Assembly (NCBI GenBank): GCA_963666945.2
Contig: CAXXRT010000016.1
Span: forward strand, 1-64,000
Length of the DNA stretch: 64,000 nt
Origin: G963666945 sp963666945
GTDB taxonomy: Bacteria > Bacteroidota > Bacteroidia > Bacteroidales > Marinifilaceae
Direction of reading: 5' to 3'
Under the pieces are notes generated by a model, which saw nothing but the letters and a program-made list of their open reading frames with translations, was not told the origin of the DNA and ran no database searches. Positions within the stretch are counted from its first letter, which is position 1. Each line of letters opens with the position of its first letter. A program made the translations under genes and the position numbers. This document shows, piece by piece, positions 54,816 through 63,047 of the stretch.

Positions 54816-55460
54816 TTAGTCCTCAATTAATTCTTTATTCTTACTTCTCTGAACCCAGATAATAATACCTACAGTTATAAGAGCCATAGGAGAAAGAACC
54901 ATAAGTCCATTGTTTGAATAACCCATGTCGTAGAACGACTGAGGGATTACCTGAATACCCCAGATAGAACCCGCTCCAAGAAGTTCTCGGAAGAAGGCAA
55001 CGATAATAAGTATTATTCCGTAACCTGCACCATTACCAACACCATCAAGCAATGCCTGCCAAGGTTTATTACCAAGGGCAAAAGCTTCAAGACGTCCCAT
55101 TATAATACAGTTGGTAATAATAAGTCCTACGAATACAGATAACTGTTTACTTACATCGTAAGCAAATGCTTTAAGGATCTGGTCAACTAAAATAACCAAA
55201 GAAGCAACAATAACAAGCTGAACAATAATCCTTATTCTTGTTGGTATAGTTTTTCTCAATAATGAAACTATCACATTCGCGAAAGCCACAACAGCTGTTA
55301 CAGAAATAGCCATAACAAAAGCAGGTTCTAACTTCGCTGTCACCGCAAGAGCAGAACAAATACCCAGTACCTGAACGGTAATAGGGTTATTCTTTCCCAA
55401 TGGCTCGGAAACTAACCTGCGGTTTTTGGCTGAAAATAAAGGTTCTTTAGAACTCATCAC
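54816..55460 (-). CDS. nqrD: Na+-translocating NADH:quinone reductase subunit D
   Basis: An integral membrane subunit of 214 residues, homologous to NqrE and RnfE. VQVLGICSALAVTAKLEPAF and LIITNCIIMGRLEAFALGNK carry the conserved cysteines and surroundings of the intramembrane iron centre. A second ATG one codon into the frame is an alternative start. Middle gene of the nqr operon. Confidence 0.97.
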   Translation of the reverse strand: MMSSKEPLFSAKNRRLVSEPLGKNNPITVQVLGICSALAVTAKLEPAFVMAISVTAVVAFANVIVSLLRKTIPTRIRIIVQLVIVASLVILVDQILKAFAYDVSKQLSVFVGLIITNCIIMGRLEAFALGNKPWQALLDGVGNGAGYGIILIIVAFFRELLGAGSIWGIQVIPQSFYDMGYSNNGLMVLSPMALITVGIIIWVQRSKNKELIED

Positions 55461-55499
55461 TTAATTATTTTAAATTCTTTTTAATTCATTATAATTCTA

Positions 55500-56201
55500 C
55501 TATTCAGCAACAGATTTTTTCAAGAAAGCTTCATAACCGCTAAGACAATCACTTATCATTGCCTCAACACCTCTTGAAGTAATAGTACCTCCGGATATTG
55601 CATCTACACCGTGAATATTATCTCCTGCACCTCCTTTTACTATTTGTATAGAAACAAATTTTCCTGATTCATCAAAAATCTGTTTACCTTTAAAAGGTAT
55701 CTGAAATTTCGCATTAGATATTTCTGCTCCTAATCCCGGAGTCTCTCCCTGATGATCGAAAGTTGCACCAAAAACAGTATTTAAATCCCCCTTTAAAGAT
55801 ATATATCCCCATACAGGTCCCCACAATCCTTTACCTCTTAATGGGAATACCATAATACTTTCTCCATCCTTATTACAAACATAAACAGGAAGATTTCTTT
55901 GTGACTCTTCCTTTAATAGTTCTTTCTGAAGATCCACTGTAAAAGCATCAACGCTTTCTATTTTATCTCCCTTTGTATTTACAACAAAACTCTCAGTTAC
56001 ATATTTACCATATAGTTCTTCTGCATTATCTGCAGTTGCCTCAATATTCACAGATTTCAAAATGCTTTGTTTTTTTTCAATCTCCACATTTCTTTTTTGC
56101 TGAGGTTTTAACTGTAATGCAACAAAGGAAAGCAATGCAGCAACTATAATTACCATTATTGCTGCATACATAAATGTATATGTGTTACCTTGTTTATTCA
56201 T
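55500..56201 (-). CDS. nqrC: Na+-translocating NADH:quinone reductase subunit C
   Basis: A 233-residue subunit with one N-terminal transmembrane anchor (about 10-28) and a periplasmic FMN-binding domain. The flavinylation motif appears as ISGGTITSRG near residue 212, where a threonine carries covalently attached FMN installed by ApbE. HQGETPGLGAEISNAKFQ is the other conserved block of the FMN-binding fold. The apbE gene of this window is a plausible partner. Confidence 0.97.
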   Translation of the reverse strand: MNKQGNTYTFMYAAIMVIIVAALLSFVALQLKPQQKRNVEIEKKQSILKSVNIEATADNAEELYGKYVTESFVVNTKGDKIESVDAFTVDLQKELLKEESQRNLPVYVCNKDGESIMVFPLRGKGLWGPVWGYISLKGDLNTVFGATFDHQGETPGLGAEISNAKFQIPFKGKQIFDESGKFVSIQIVKGGAGDNIHGVDAISGGTITSRGVEAMISDCLSGYEAFLKKSVAE

Positions 56202-56221
56202 TTCGTTTACTTTGGTAGTGA

Positions 56222-57370
56222 TTAAATATTAACTTTTGCTCTTTTCAATCTTCTGTTAATGTTAGACTGAACAACAAAATGGTCAATCAATGGAGCAAAT
56301 GTATTCATCAACAATATAGCCATCATCATACCTTCAGGGTAAGCTGGGTTTAATACTCTTATAAGTATTGCAAATATACCTACCAACAAACCGTAAATAT
56401 ATTTTCCCTTTCTGGTCTGAGATGCAGTGACCGGATCGGTTGCCATGAAAACAGCACCAAAAGCAAAACCACCCATAATAAGATGATGCCATGCCGGTAT
56501 TTCCATAAATGCATTAACAGCAAAAGCATTTAATATTAATCCCATTATCATACCACCAGCAAAAACCGATAGCATAATTCTCCAACTACCAATACCTGTT
56601 ATTACAAGAATAGCAGCACCTAGTAATATAGCTAGGGTTGATGTTTCTCCAATACAACCAGGAATAAAACCAAAGAACATATCAGAAACTGAAGGAAGAT
56701 TAGAAATATTACCTGCGGCAGCTTCAGCTAATGGAGTAGCACCTGAGAATCCGTCGGCTTTCTCTGCAATCCATACAGCATCTCCTGATATTTTTGAAGG
56801 ATATGCAAAGAAGAAAAATGCACGTGCCAACAAAGCAGGGTTCCAAATATTCATTCCTGTTCCACCAAATACTTCTTTACCAATTATAACAGCAAATGCT
56901 GTAGCCACAGCAACCATCCAAAGAGGTGCATCTACTGGCATAATCATAGGAATAAGAAGACCAGAAACAAGAAAACCTTCATTAATTTCATGACCTCTCT
57001 TTTGGGCAACAAAAAATTCTATACCCAATCCAACAACATACGATACAATAATTAAAGGAAGAACCTTTAAAAATCCGTACCAGAATAATTCTAAAAATGG
57101 AGTATTCTGCAATTCACCAACAGATATAAAATGCTGGTATCCTACATTATACATACCAAACAACAAAGCAGGAACAAGAGCCAGAACAACAATAATCATT
57201 GTTCTTTTAAGGTCTATAGCATCTCTTAAATGCGAACCCTTATTTGTTGTGTGATTTGGAACAAACAGAAAACTCTCAAATCCTCCAAAAACAGAGCCAA
57301 AAGCCTCAAGCTTTCCTCCTTTTTGGAATTTAGGTTTCTGTTTATCTAAAAAACTTCTTAACGCTTTCAT
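56222..57370 (-). CDS. nqrB: Na+-translocating NADH:quinone reductase subunit B
   Basis: The large membrane subunit of 382 residues, with about ten transmembrane helices. It starts LRSFLDKQKPKFQKGGKLEA, then shows RTMIIVVLALVPALLFGMYN, NIWNPALLARAFFFFAYP and the flavinylation region CIGETSTLAILLGAAI, where FMN is bound covalently through threonine. It also binds riboflavin and quinone and forms the Na+ path. It lies 30 bp downstream of nqrA. Confidence 0.97.
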   Translation of the reverse strand: MKALRSFLDKQKPKFQKGGKLEAFGSVFGGFESFLFVPNHTTNKGSHLRDAIDLKRTMIIVVLALVPALLFGMYNVGYQHFISVGELQNTPFLELFWYGFLKVLPLIIVSYVVGLGIEFFVAQKRGHEINEGFLVSGLLIPMIMPVDAPLWMVAVATAFAVIIGKEVFGGTGMNIWNPALLARAFFFFAYPSKISGDAVWIAEKADGFSGATPLAEAAAGNISNLPSVSDMFFGFIPGCIGETSTLAILLGAAILVITGIGSWRIMLSVFAGGMIMGLILNAFAVNAFMEIPAWHHLIMGGFAFGAVFMATDPVTASQTRKGKYIYGLLVGIFAILIRVLNPAYPEGMMMAILLMNTFAPLIDHFVVQSNINRRLKRAKVNI

Positions 57371-57400
57371 TATATAAACTCTTTCTATATTTCAATATAA

Positions 57401-58759
57401 TTATTGTCCTAACTCTTTAATCATAAGATCTATTCCCCTCCATAAGATATCCTGAACCTCAGTTTTAGAAGTACAAACAAATTCGCACAAGGCCATATCT
57501 TCAGGGACAACCTCATAGATACCCAATTGTTCCATTTTATCTATATCCTCAACTAAAATAGATTTTAATAAGAATACTGGTAAAATATCCATTGGAAGAA
57601 CCTTTTCGTATTGTTCACTTACAACAAAAGCTCTTGGCTCTCCATGATAATTGGTATCTTGCTTATATTTACTTTTAGGCAATAACGATGACAAGAAAGT
57701 TTTTGAAGCAGAGAATTTATCAAACCCAGGCATTCCCCATCCAAGGAATTCATACTTGTCCCCTTCAGGAACAACAGTAACCTGAGAATCATAGAAACCA
57801 AGGAATCCCTTTTCTTCGAGCTTAGTGCCGGTTAGAACATTACCCGAAATCACCCTTTCGTTATCTTCTCTCTTTGTCTTGCCTTCAACTATATCCTTTA
57901 CAGAACACCCGTTGATCAACTCATAATATCCGGTTTCAGATGCTTCAGATCCTGTAAGAGCAATCATTTTTCTTGCATCATACTTTCCTTCAAGAACAAG
58001 TCTACCTATAATAACCATATCCTGAGGACGCAACACCCAGATCTTTTCCCCCTTGTTTATAGGACAAACACGGTGAATCTGAACGCCAGGGTTACCAGCA
58101 GGATGTTTACCTGAGAAGTAATTAATAACTACATTCTCGGTTTTTTCGAAAATGCTGCTTCCCTTAACCTCAGAATCTATTCCAAGATATACTGAACCGT
58201 CGGTCAATTTTTTAAGAGCATTAACTGCAGCCTGGAAATATTTTTCTTCACCTTTGAGTGCGAACTCATAATTCGGAGCTAATGGCGATGTATCAAAACA
58301 CGAAACATACACTGCTTTGGGTGTATCCTCGTAATTAGCAATCACATCATAAGGCCTTTGCTTAATATATGGCCATACCCCTCCTTTCAAAAAATACTCT
58401 TTGATTTCAGCTCTGCTGGCTTCTTCCAGTTTTAATGGTTCCTGATATTCATACTCAATAGTATCATCAGTTTTTATAACCACCTCAAGAATTTTCCTTC
58501 GCTCACCCCTGTTTATGGCAACAACTTTACCACTAACAGGAGAAACAAATTTCAACTCTGTCTTGTATTTGTCAAAAAACAAAGGTGTTCCAGCCTTTAC
58601 CTCATGTTCAACCCTGACAGTTAATTTAGGTATAGAGCCGTGAAAATCAGTTGGTTTTACAGCATAATACTGTGATTTAATAGTACCAACTTTTTTTAAT
58701 TCGGCTTCACCTAATAACTTAATGTCAAGTCCTTTCTTAAATTTTATAGTTTCTGACAT
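57401..58759 (-). CDS. nqrA: Na+-translocating NADH:quinone reductase subunit A
   Basis: The peripheral cytoplasmic subunit of 452 residues, without transmembrane segments or cofactor-binding cysteines. The opening IKFKKGLDIKLLGEAE and the blocks DFHGSIPKLTVRVEHEVKAG and GKHPAGNPGVQIHRVCPINK identify NqrA; it docks on NqrB and is connected with quinone binding. It heads the operon nqrABCDEF, which has a clear promoter and ends at a hairpin. The complex couples NADH oxidation to Na+ export, as typical of marine Bacteroidota. Confidence 0.97.
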   Translation of the reverse strand: MSETIKFKKGLDIKLLGEAELKKVGTIKSQYYAVKPTDFHGSIPKLTVRVEHEVKAGTPLFFDKYKTELKFVSPVSGKVVAINRGERRKILEVVIKTDDTIEYEYQEPLKLEEASRAEIKEYFLKGGVWPYIKQRPYDVIANYEDTPKAVYVSCFDTSPLAPNYEFALKGEEKYFQAAVNALKKLTDGSVYLGIDSEVKGSSIFEKTENVVINYFSGKHPAGNPGVQIHRVCPINKGEKIWVLRPQDMVIIGRLVLEGKYDARKMIALTGSEASETGYYELINGCSVKDIVEGKTKREDNERVISGNVLTGTKLEEKGFLGFYDSQVTVVPEGDKYEFLGWGMPGFDKFSASKTFLSSLLPKSKYKQDTNYHGEPRAFVVSEQYEKVLPMDILPVFLLKSILVEDIDKMEQLGIYEVVPEDMALCEFVCTSKTEVQDILWRGIDLMIKELGQ

Positions 58760-58833
58760 TTTATTGTTATGTGTTAAAAATCAATAATTTCAAATATTAT
58801 TAAAAAGAATACAAAAATACAAAAATCCTTTGT

Positions 58834-58841
58834 TATTTTTG
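58834..58841 (+). promoter_or_regulatory. -7 box of the type IX plug gene
   Basis: TATTTTTG matches TAnnTTTG on the plus strand, 57 bp before the ATG of the plug gene. No good -33 box is seen. It overlaps the divergent nqr promoter region, so the two may influence each other. Confidence 0.4.
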
Positions 58842-58846
58842 CTTGG

Positions 58847-58878
58847 CAAAGATATTAAGCAATCACAGAAAATTCAAA
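58847..58878 (-). promoter_or_regulatory. Promoter of the nqr operon
   Basis: On the minus strand TTTG (58875-58878) is followed after exactly 20 bases by TATCTTTG (58847-58854), a full match to the Bacteroidota -33/-7 consensus. Transcription would start near 58840, giving a leader of about 80 bases before nqrA. Confidence 0.75.
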
Positions 58879-58897
58879 AAACAAAGACACAATTAAG

Positions 58898-60190
58898 ATG
58901 TTTAGCAACACATTTATCAAATATTTTCTCTTGCTAATAAGTATAATTGGCAATAATCATGTTTATTCTAACGTTTTCAGACCATATAAGGATAGAATAA
59001 TTGATAAAAAAGTATTATATTTTAGCACACATCCCCAAAACGAACCATTATTACAACCTTTTATTAATTTAAATTCCCAAGAGAAAATACAAATATGTTT
59101 TGATTACAAAGGAGAGTACAAAGATTTTAATTATAAAATAATACACTGCAACAGCGACTGGAGTAAATCTGATCTAGGCGAATTTGAATATATCGACGGA
59201 TTTATCGACAATCAAATAACAGACTACGAAAATTCATTCAACACAAATATAAACTACTGTCATTATAAACTAAATATACCCAATCAAGATGTTAATCTTA
59301 AAAAATCCGGGAACTATAAACTAATTATTTTTGATAGCTATAACGAAAAAGATACTGTTCTTATAGCCTCTTTCTCATTAATAGAACCTTTAGTAGATAT
59401 TAAAGGCAGGGTAAGAACAGCAACAAGACCAGAATTTATAAATACTTCTCAGGAAATTGATTTCGACATAGATCATACAAGACTTAAATTATTTAATGCA
59501 GCCACAGACCTTAAAGTTTATATCTGGCAAAACGGGGATTATCTGAGAAGAAGAAAATTAAAACCTGCATTTATAAGAAGCAACATACTCTCTTATGACT
59601 ATAACGACATAAATGTTTTTAAAGGGGGAAATGAATTCAGAAAATTTAATTCCCAAAATCTTAAATATCTAACCAGGTACATTAAAGATGTAGAATATGA
59701 CAATGACGAAATAATTGTAAACCTTTTCCCTGACTACAACCGTTTTTATAAACCATACATATACGAAAGAGATATAAACGGTAATTATGTAATAAGCGCA
59801 GAAAACAAGACAGATCCAAATATAGAGGCCGATTATACAAAAGTATTTTTCACCCTTGCCATGGACAATCCTCTGGATAAAGAAATATATGTGTTTGGCA
59901 AATTAAGCAACTGGAATATTGAGGAAAGATTTAAAATGAAATATAATTTGCAAATCAGGGCTTATACACTCAATAAACTATTAAAACAAGGCTACTACAA
60001 CTACAAATATGTAGTCTTTGATACTAAAACAAAAGAAATTGATAAAACTTTTCTGGAAGGCTCACATTATGAAACAGAAAATGATTATTTTGTGGCCGTT
60101 TTTTATAGAGACATATCAAAAAATTACGACAGGTTGGTTGGCTATAAAAGATTTAATTCAAGTAATGTAAGAACAAGGGATAGTTATTAG
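58898..60190 (+). CDS. Type IX secretion system plug protein (DUF5103)
   Basis: A 430-residue exported protein with an N-terminal signal. The conserved beginning (VLYFSTHPQNEPLLQPFINL), the IHCNSDWSKSDLGEFEYIDG segment and the later PEFINTSQEIDFDIDHTRLK and FGKLSNWNIEERFKMKYN are typical of DUF5103, the protein found to close the SprA translocon of the type IX secretion system. The C-terminal half resembles an E-set/CBM48-like fold. Its presence implies that the organism has type IX secretion. Two bases separate it from the PAP2 gene. Confidence 0.88.
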   Translation: MFSNTFIKYFLLLISIIGNNHVYSNVFRPYKDRIIDKKVLYFSTHPQNEPLLQPFINLNSQEKIQICFDYKGEYKDFNYKIIHCNSDWSKSDLGEFEYIDGFIDNQITDYENSFNTNINYCHYKLNIPNQDVNLKKSGNYKLIIFDSYNEKDTVLIASFSLIEPLVDIKGRVRTATRPEFINTSQEIDFDIDHTRLKLFNAATDLKVYIWQNGDYLRRRKLKPAFIRSNILSYDYNDINVFKGGNEFRKFNSQNLKYLTRYIKDVEYDNDEIIVNLFPDYNRFYKPYIYERDINGNYVISAENKTDPNIEADYTKVFFTLAMDNPLDKEIYVFGKLSNWNIEERFKMKYNLQIRAYTLNKLLKQGYYNYKYVVFDTKTKEIDKTFLEGSHYETENDYFVAVFYRDISKNYDRLVGYKRFNSSNVRTRDSY

Positions 60191-60191
60191 G

Positions 60192-61037
60192 ATGTCAAAA
60201 ACAGTTGTTATTATTATTTTGGTTTGTATTTGCAATCTTCTTTATGCACAGAAGAATGATTTTCCATACGAGCTAAAACTTAAAAAAGAAATATTCTATA
60301 CAGGCATTGGCTTAGGAGCCTTTACGCTATACGAAATGGAAAAATCCTCGAAGAAAAAATTAACTGAATCCTATATAAACAATCTGAAAATAGAAAATGT
60401 AAATAAATTTGACAGAAGAACAATTAATAATTGGGATCCCGATAAAAATAAACTCAGAGAATCTTTTGAACCTGCAATTTGTATGGCAGCAGCAACAGGA
60501 ACTGCACTTGCAGGATTAAAATTCAATTCATACAAATCTCCTGTAAATAAAATGATAACACTTAGCACTATGTATGCAGAAGGACTATTAATTACCTGGG
60601 GGATGAAAAAATGTAGCAAGATATACATCGACAGAAACCGACCTTACGTTTACAATAATGCAGTTCCAATGGAACAAAGACTTAATTCGGAAAATAACCA
60701 ATCCTTTTATTCCGGAAATGCTGCTATAATGTTTTACAACACAGCATTTATTTCAAAAGTATATAGCGACCTGTTTCCTAACAGCAAATTAAGATATGTT
60801 ATTGTTGGTTTAGGCTTGTCATGGTCAACATATTCCGGGTGGCTATCTGTTAAATCCGGAAAACATTACATGTCCGACGTTATTGCAGGTGCCGTAATTG
60901 GAGCCGCTACGGGGTATTTAATTCCCAGATTACATCTAAGAAAAGGCATAAATAGATCGAAAAACTACCAAATAAGTCTTTCCCCAACTTTATTTGAAGA
61001 CAACAGGCCCGGTGTAATTGTAAAATTAATACATTAA
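60192..61037 (+). CDS. PAP2-superfamily protein with altered active-site motifs
   Basis: A 281-residue protein with an N-terminal signal and a C-terminal PAP2 (acid phosphatase/lipid phosphatase) domain. Motif 1 is seen as CSKIYIDRNRPYVYN. Motif 2 is FYSGNAAI, where PSGH is usual, so the general His is Asn. Motif 3 is LSVKSGKHYMSDVIAGAVIG, where the nucleophile His and Asp are present but the preceding Arg is Ser. Relatives dephosphorylate lipid phosphates or undecaprenyl pyrophosphate. With these changes the activity may be reduced or different. It is cotranscribed with the plug gene and ends one base from the convergent kinase gene. Confidence 0.8.
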   Translation: MSKTVVIIILVCICNLLYAQKNDFPYELKLKKEIFYTGIGLGAFTLYEMEKSSKKKLTESYINNLKIENVNKFDRRTINNWDPDKNKLRESFEPAICMAAATGTALAGLKFNSYKSPVNKMITLSTMYAEGLLITWGMKKCSKIYIDRNRPYVYNNAVPMEQRLNSENNQSFYSGNAAIMFYNTAFISKVYSDLFPNSKLRYVIVGLGLSWSTYSGWLSVKSGKHYMSDVIAGAVIGAATGYLIPRLHLRKGINRSKNYQISLSPTLFEDNRPGVIVKLIH

Positions 61038-61038
61038 A

Positions 61039-62889
61039 CTATTGTTTGGTCACTGGAATAGAAAAGAAAAACTTAGATCCGACCATATATTCACTTTCTA
61101 CCCGAACACTGCCGCCATGTGCCTCAACAATTTTTCTTGCAATTGCTAACCCCAGTCCAACTCCTTTTTCTTTATCTTTAGCCTTTACAGATGTTTTTGA
61201 AAACTCCTTAAACAACATTGATAATTCTTCTTCCGGTATTCCTTTCCCCTTATCTATAACACAGGTAATAACTTCATCATCTTTACATTCCATTTGCAAA
61301 ACAACAGAGGATCCTGCGTCCGAGAATTTTATGGCATTATTTAAAAGATTATTAACAACCTGTATAATTTTATTCTTGTCGATAAATAAATTGACCTCAC
61401 CCTCACACTTGTAATCCTCAATTATTTCAATATTTTTTCTTGATGCAAAATTTTTATTTAATATCACAGTATTCATAAGTAAACCAACATATTCAACTTT
61501 CTCCTTATTCAAAACCATCTTACCCATTTCAATAACAGATAAATCAAGTAAATCATTCACAAGCTTAAGCATATATTCACTCGAAGAATATATAAGTTCC
61601 AGCATAGATATACCTTCTTTAGACAATTCGGCAGAATTAAAATCAATTAACAATTCAGACATACTATGAATTGTACTAATAGGATTTCTTAAATCGTGAG
61701 CAGCAATTCCCAGAAATAGATTTTTCTGTTGATTAAGAGCAAGTAATTTTTCATTAATATGCTTTAACTCCCTGGTCTTTTCATCTACCAGTTCCTCTAA
61801 TTTTATAGCCTGTGTTCTTCTTAAATAAACTGCTATTGCAAGTCCTAATATCAATACCATCAATCCTATTGAGAAATACAATAACACAGTAGCATAAAAT
61901 TCCCACTTAATATTTCTGTTTATTAACTCACTACCCTTAGGAAGATTCTTTACATCGACCCCAAATCGTTCCATTTCAGAATAATCGAAAATATATTTGT
62001 TTTCAGGAATCACCAATGTTTCCAACTCTTCGGTATTTCCAGACAAAATTTTAAGTGCTATTTTGGCTGCTTGTAATCCTTGTTCTCTACCCCTTGTTAT
62101 TTTACCTCCGATAACTCCCTTACCCAAATAAAAATCCCACGATCCAAATATTGGAACCTTTGTCGATTCGTATACGTAACGAAGACCATTCCTATATGAA
62201 ACAAATTCATTGTTCGCATCACGGTTTATAACTAAAAGATATATGACGTATTCATCGCTCAATTGTTTAACGCTATCACGTAAGCTATTAATTGTGAAAT
62301 CAGAAAGAAATTCAAATTGCAATTCATTCTTAAAAGAGGGTAACACCATCTTCAGTTCTTTTAAAATTTCATTACCTGTGAGCGTATGATCATTTATAAC
62401 CTTTATCTTTTTTCTTTGAGGGAACAATCTTCTTATTGAATTAATAGTCTCTGCATGATCAGCCTTTTCTATCACAACCCAATAATTATCCATTCCCTTT
62501 ATCATTTCAGGAGTAAAATTATTTATACCACAAAAAACGACAGGAATATCCGGAAAAAATTCATCCCTATATTTTAGCATAAATTCTAATGCAGAATTGT
62601 CACTAGCAATTACTAAGTCAAATTTTATTTCTGAAGCCAGCGACCTTAACAATCCAACCACCTGATTATAAAACTCCTCAGAAATATTTCTTTTTGCATC
62701 CAGATATTCTATATAGACTTTAATGTTATCATAATCATCAAATACGGATTTAATACCGGCAGTAATAGAATCTGTCCAAAGCAACCCCTGATGATAGCTT
62801 TGTAATAAAAGAATATTCTTTTCGTTATTTTGTGCATAAATATTAAAACATAAGAGAAAAGCTACCAAAGAAATAAATAACTTATTCAT
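61039..62889 (-). CDS. Periplasmic-sensing histidine kinase (ABC-substrate-binding-like sensor)
   Basis: A 616-residue membrane kinase: signal peptide (about 1-19), an extracytoplasmic domain of about 300 residues resembling ABC substrate-binding proteins (NILLLQSYHQGLLWTDSITA, DLVIASDNSALEFM, IPVVFCGINNF), a transmembrane helix (about 332-352), a coiled coil, HisKA with GIAAHDLRNPISTIH and HATPase with NLLNNAIKFSD, DKGKGIPEEE and GVGLGLAIARKIVEAHGG. The cytoplasmic half resembles the broken kinase at 518-1803. No response regulator is adjacent. The ligand is unknown. Confidence 0.9.
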   Translation of the reverse strand: MNKLFISLVAFLLCFNIYAQNNEKNILLLQSYHQGLLWTDSITAGIKSVFDDYDNIKVYIEYLDAKRNISEEFYNQVVGLLRSLASEIKFDLVIASDNSALEFMLKYRDEFFPDIPVVFCGINNFTPEMIKGMDNYWVVIEKADHAETINSIRRLFPQRKKIKVINDHTLTGNEILKELKMVLPSFKNELQFEFLSDFTINSLRDSVKQLSDEYVIYLLVINRDANNEFVSYRNGLRYVYESTKVPIFGSWDFYLGKGVIGGKITRGREQGLQAAKIALKILSGNTEELETLVIPENKYIFDYSEMERFGVDVKNLPKGSELINRNIKWEFYATVLLYFSIGLMVLILGLAIAVYLRRTQAIKLEELVDEKTRELKHINEKLLALNQQKNLFLGIAAHDLRNPISTIHSMSELLIDFNSAELSKEGISMLELIYSSSEYMLKLVNDLLDLSVIEMGKMVLNKEKVEYVGLLMNTVILNKNFASRKNIEIIEDYKCEGEVNLFIDKNKIIQVVNNLLNNAIKFSDAGSSVVLQMECKDDEVITCVIDKGKGIPEEELSMLFKEFSKTSVKAKDKEKGVGLGLAIARKIVEAHGGSVRVESEYMVGSKFFFSIPVTKQ

Positions 62890-62993
62890 AAATATCTGAT
62901 TTATAATTTCTGAAAACTATCTTTCCCAATATATGTTACGTAAATAATTATGAAAAGTTAATACTTTGTTGTCATTGACTATTCCACAGTATC

Positions 62994-63020
62994 AAAAAAA
63001 AAGCCGGTAATACCGGGCCC
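62994..63020 (-). terminator. Terminator of nifJ
   Basis: A stem of GCCCGGTA/TACCGGC type (AGCCGGTA / TACCGGGC on the plus strand, about 63002-63018) is followed on the minus strand by nine T. It lies 28 bp after the nifJ stop codon. Confidence 0.85.
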
Positions 63021-63047
63021 TTTTAAATATTAAGAATAAATTGTTTA

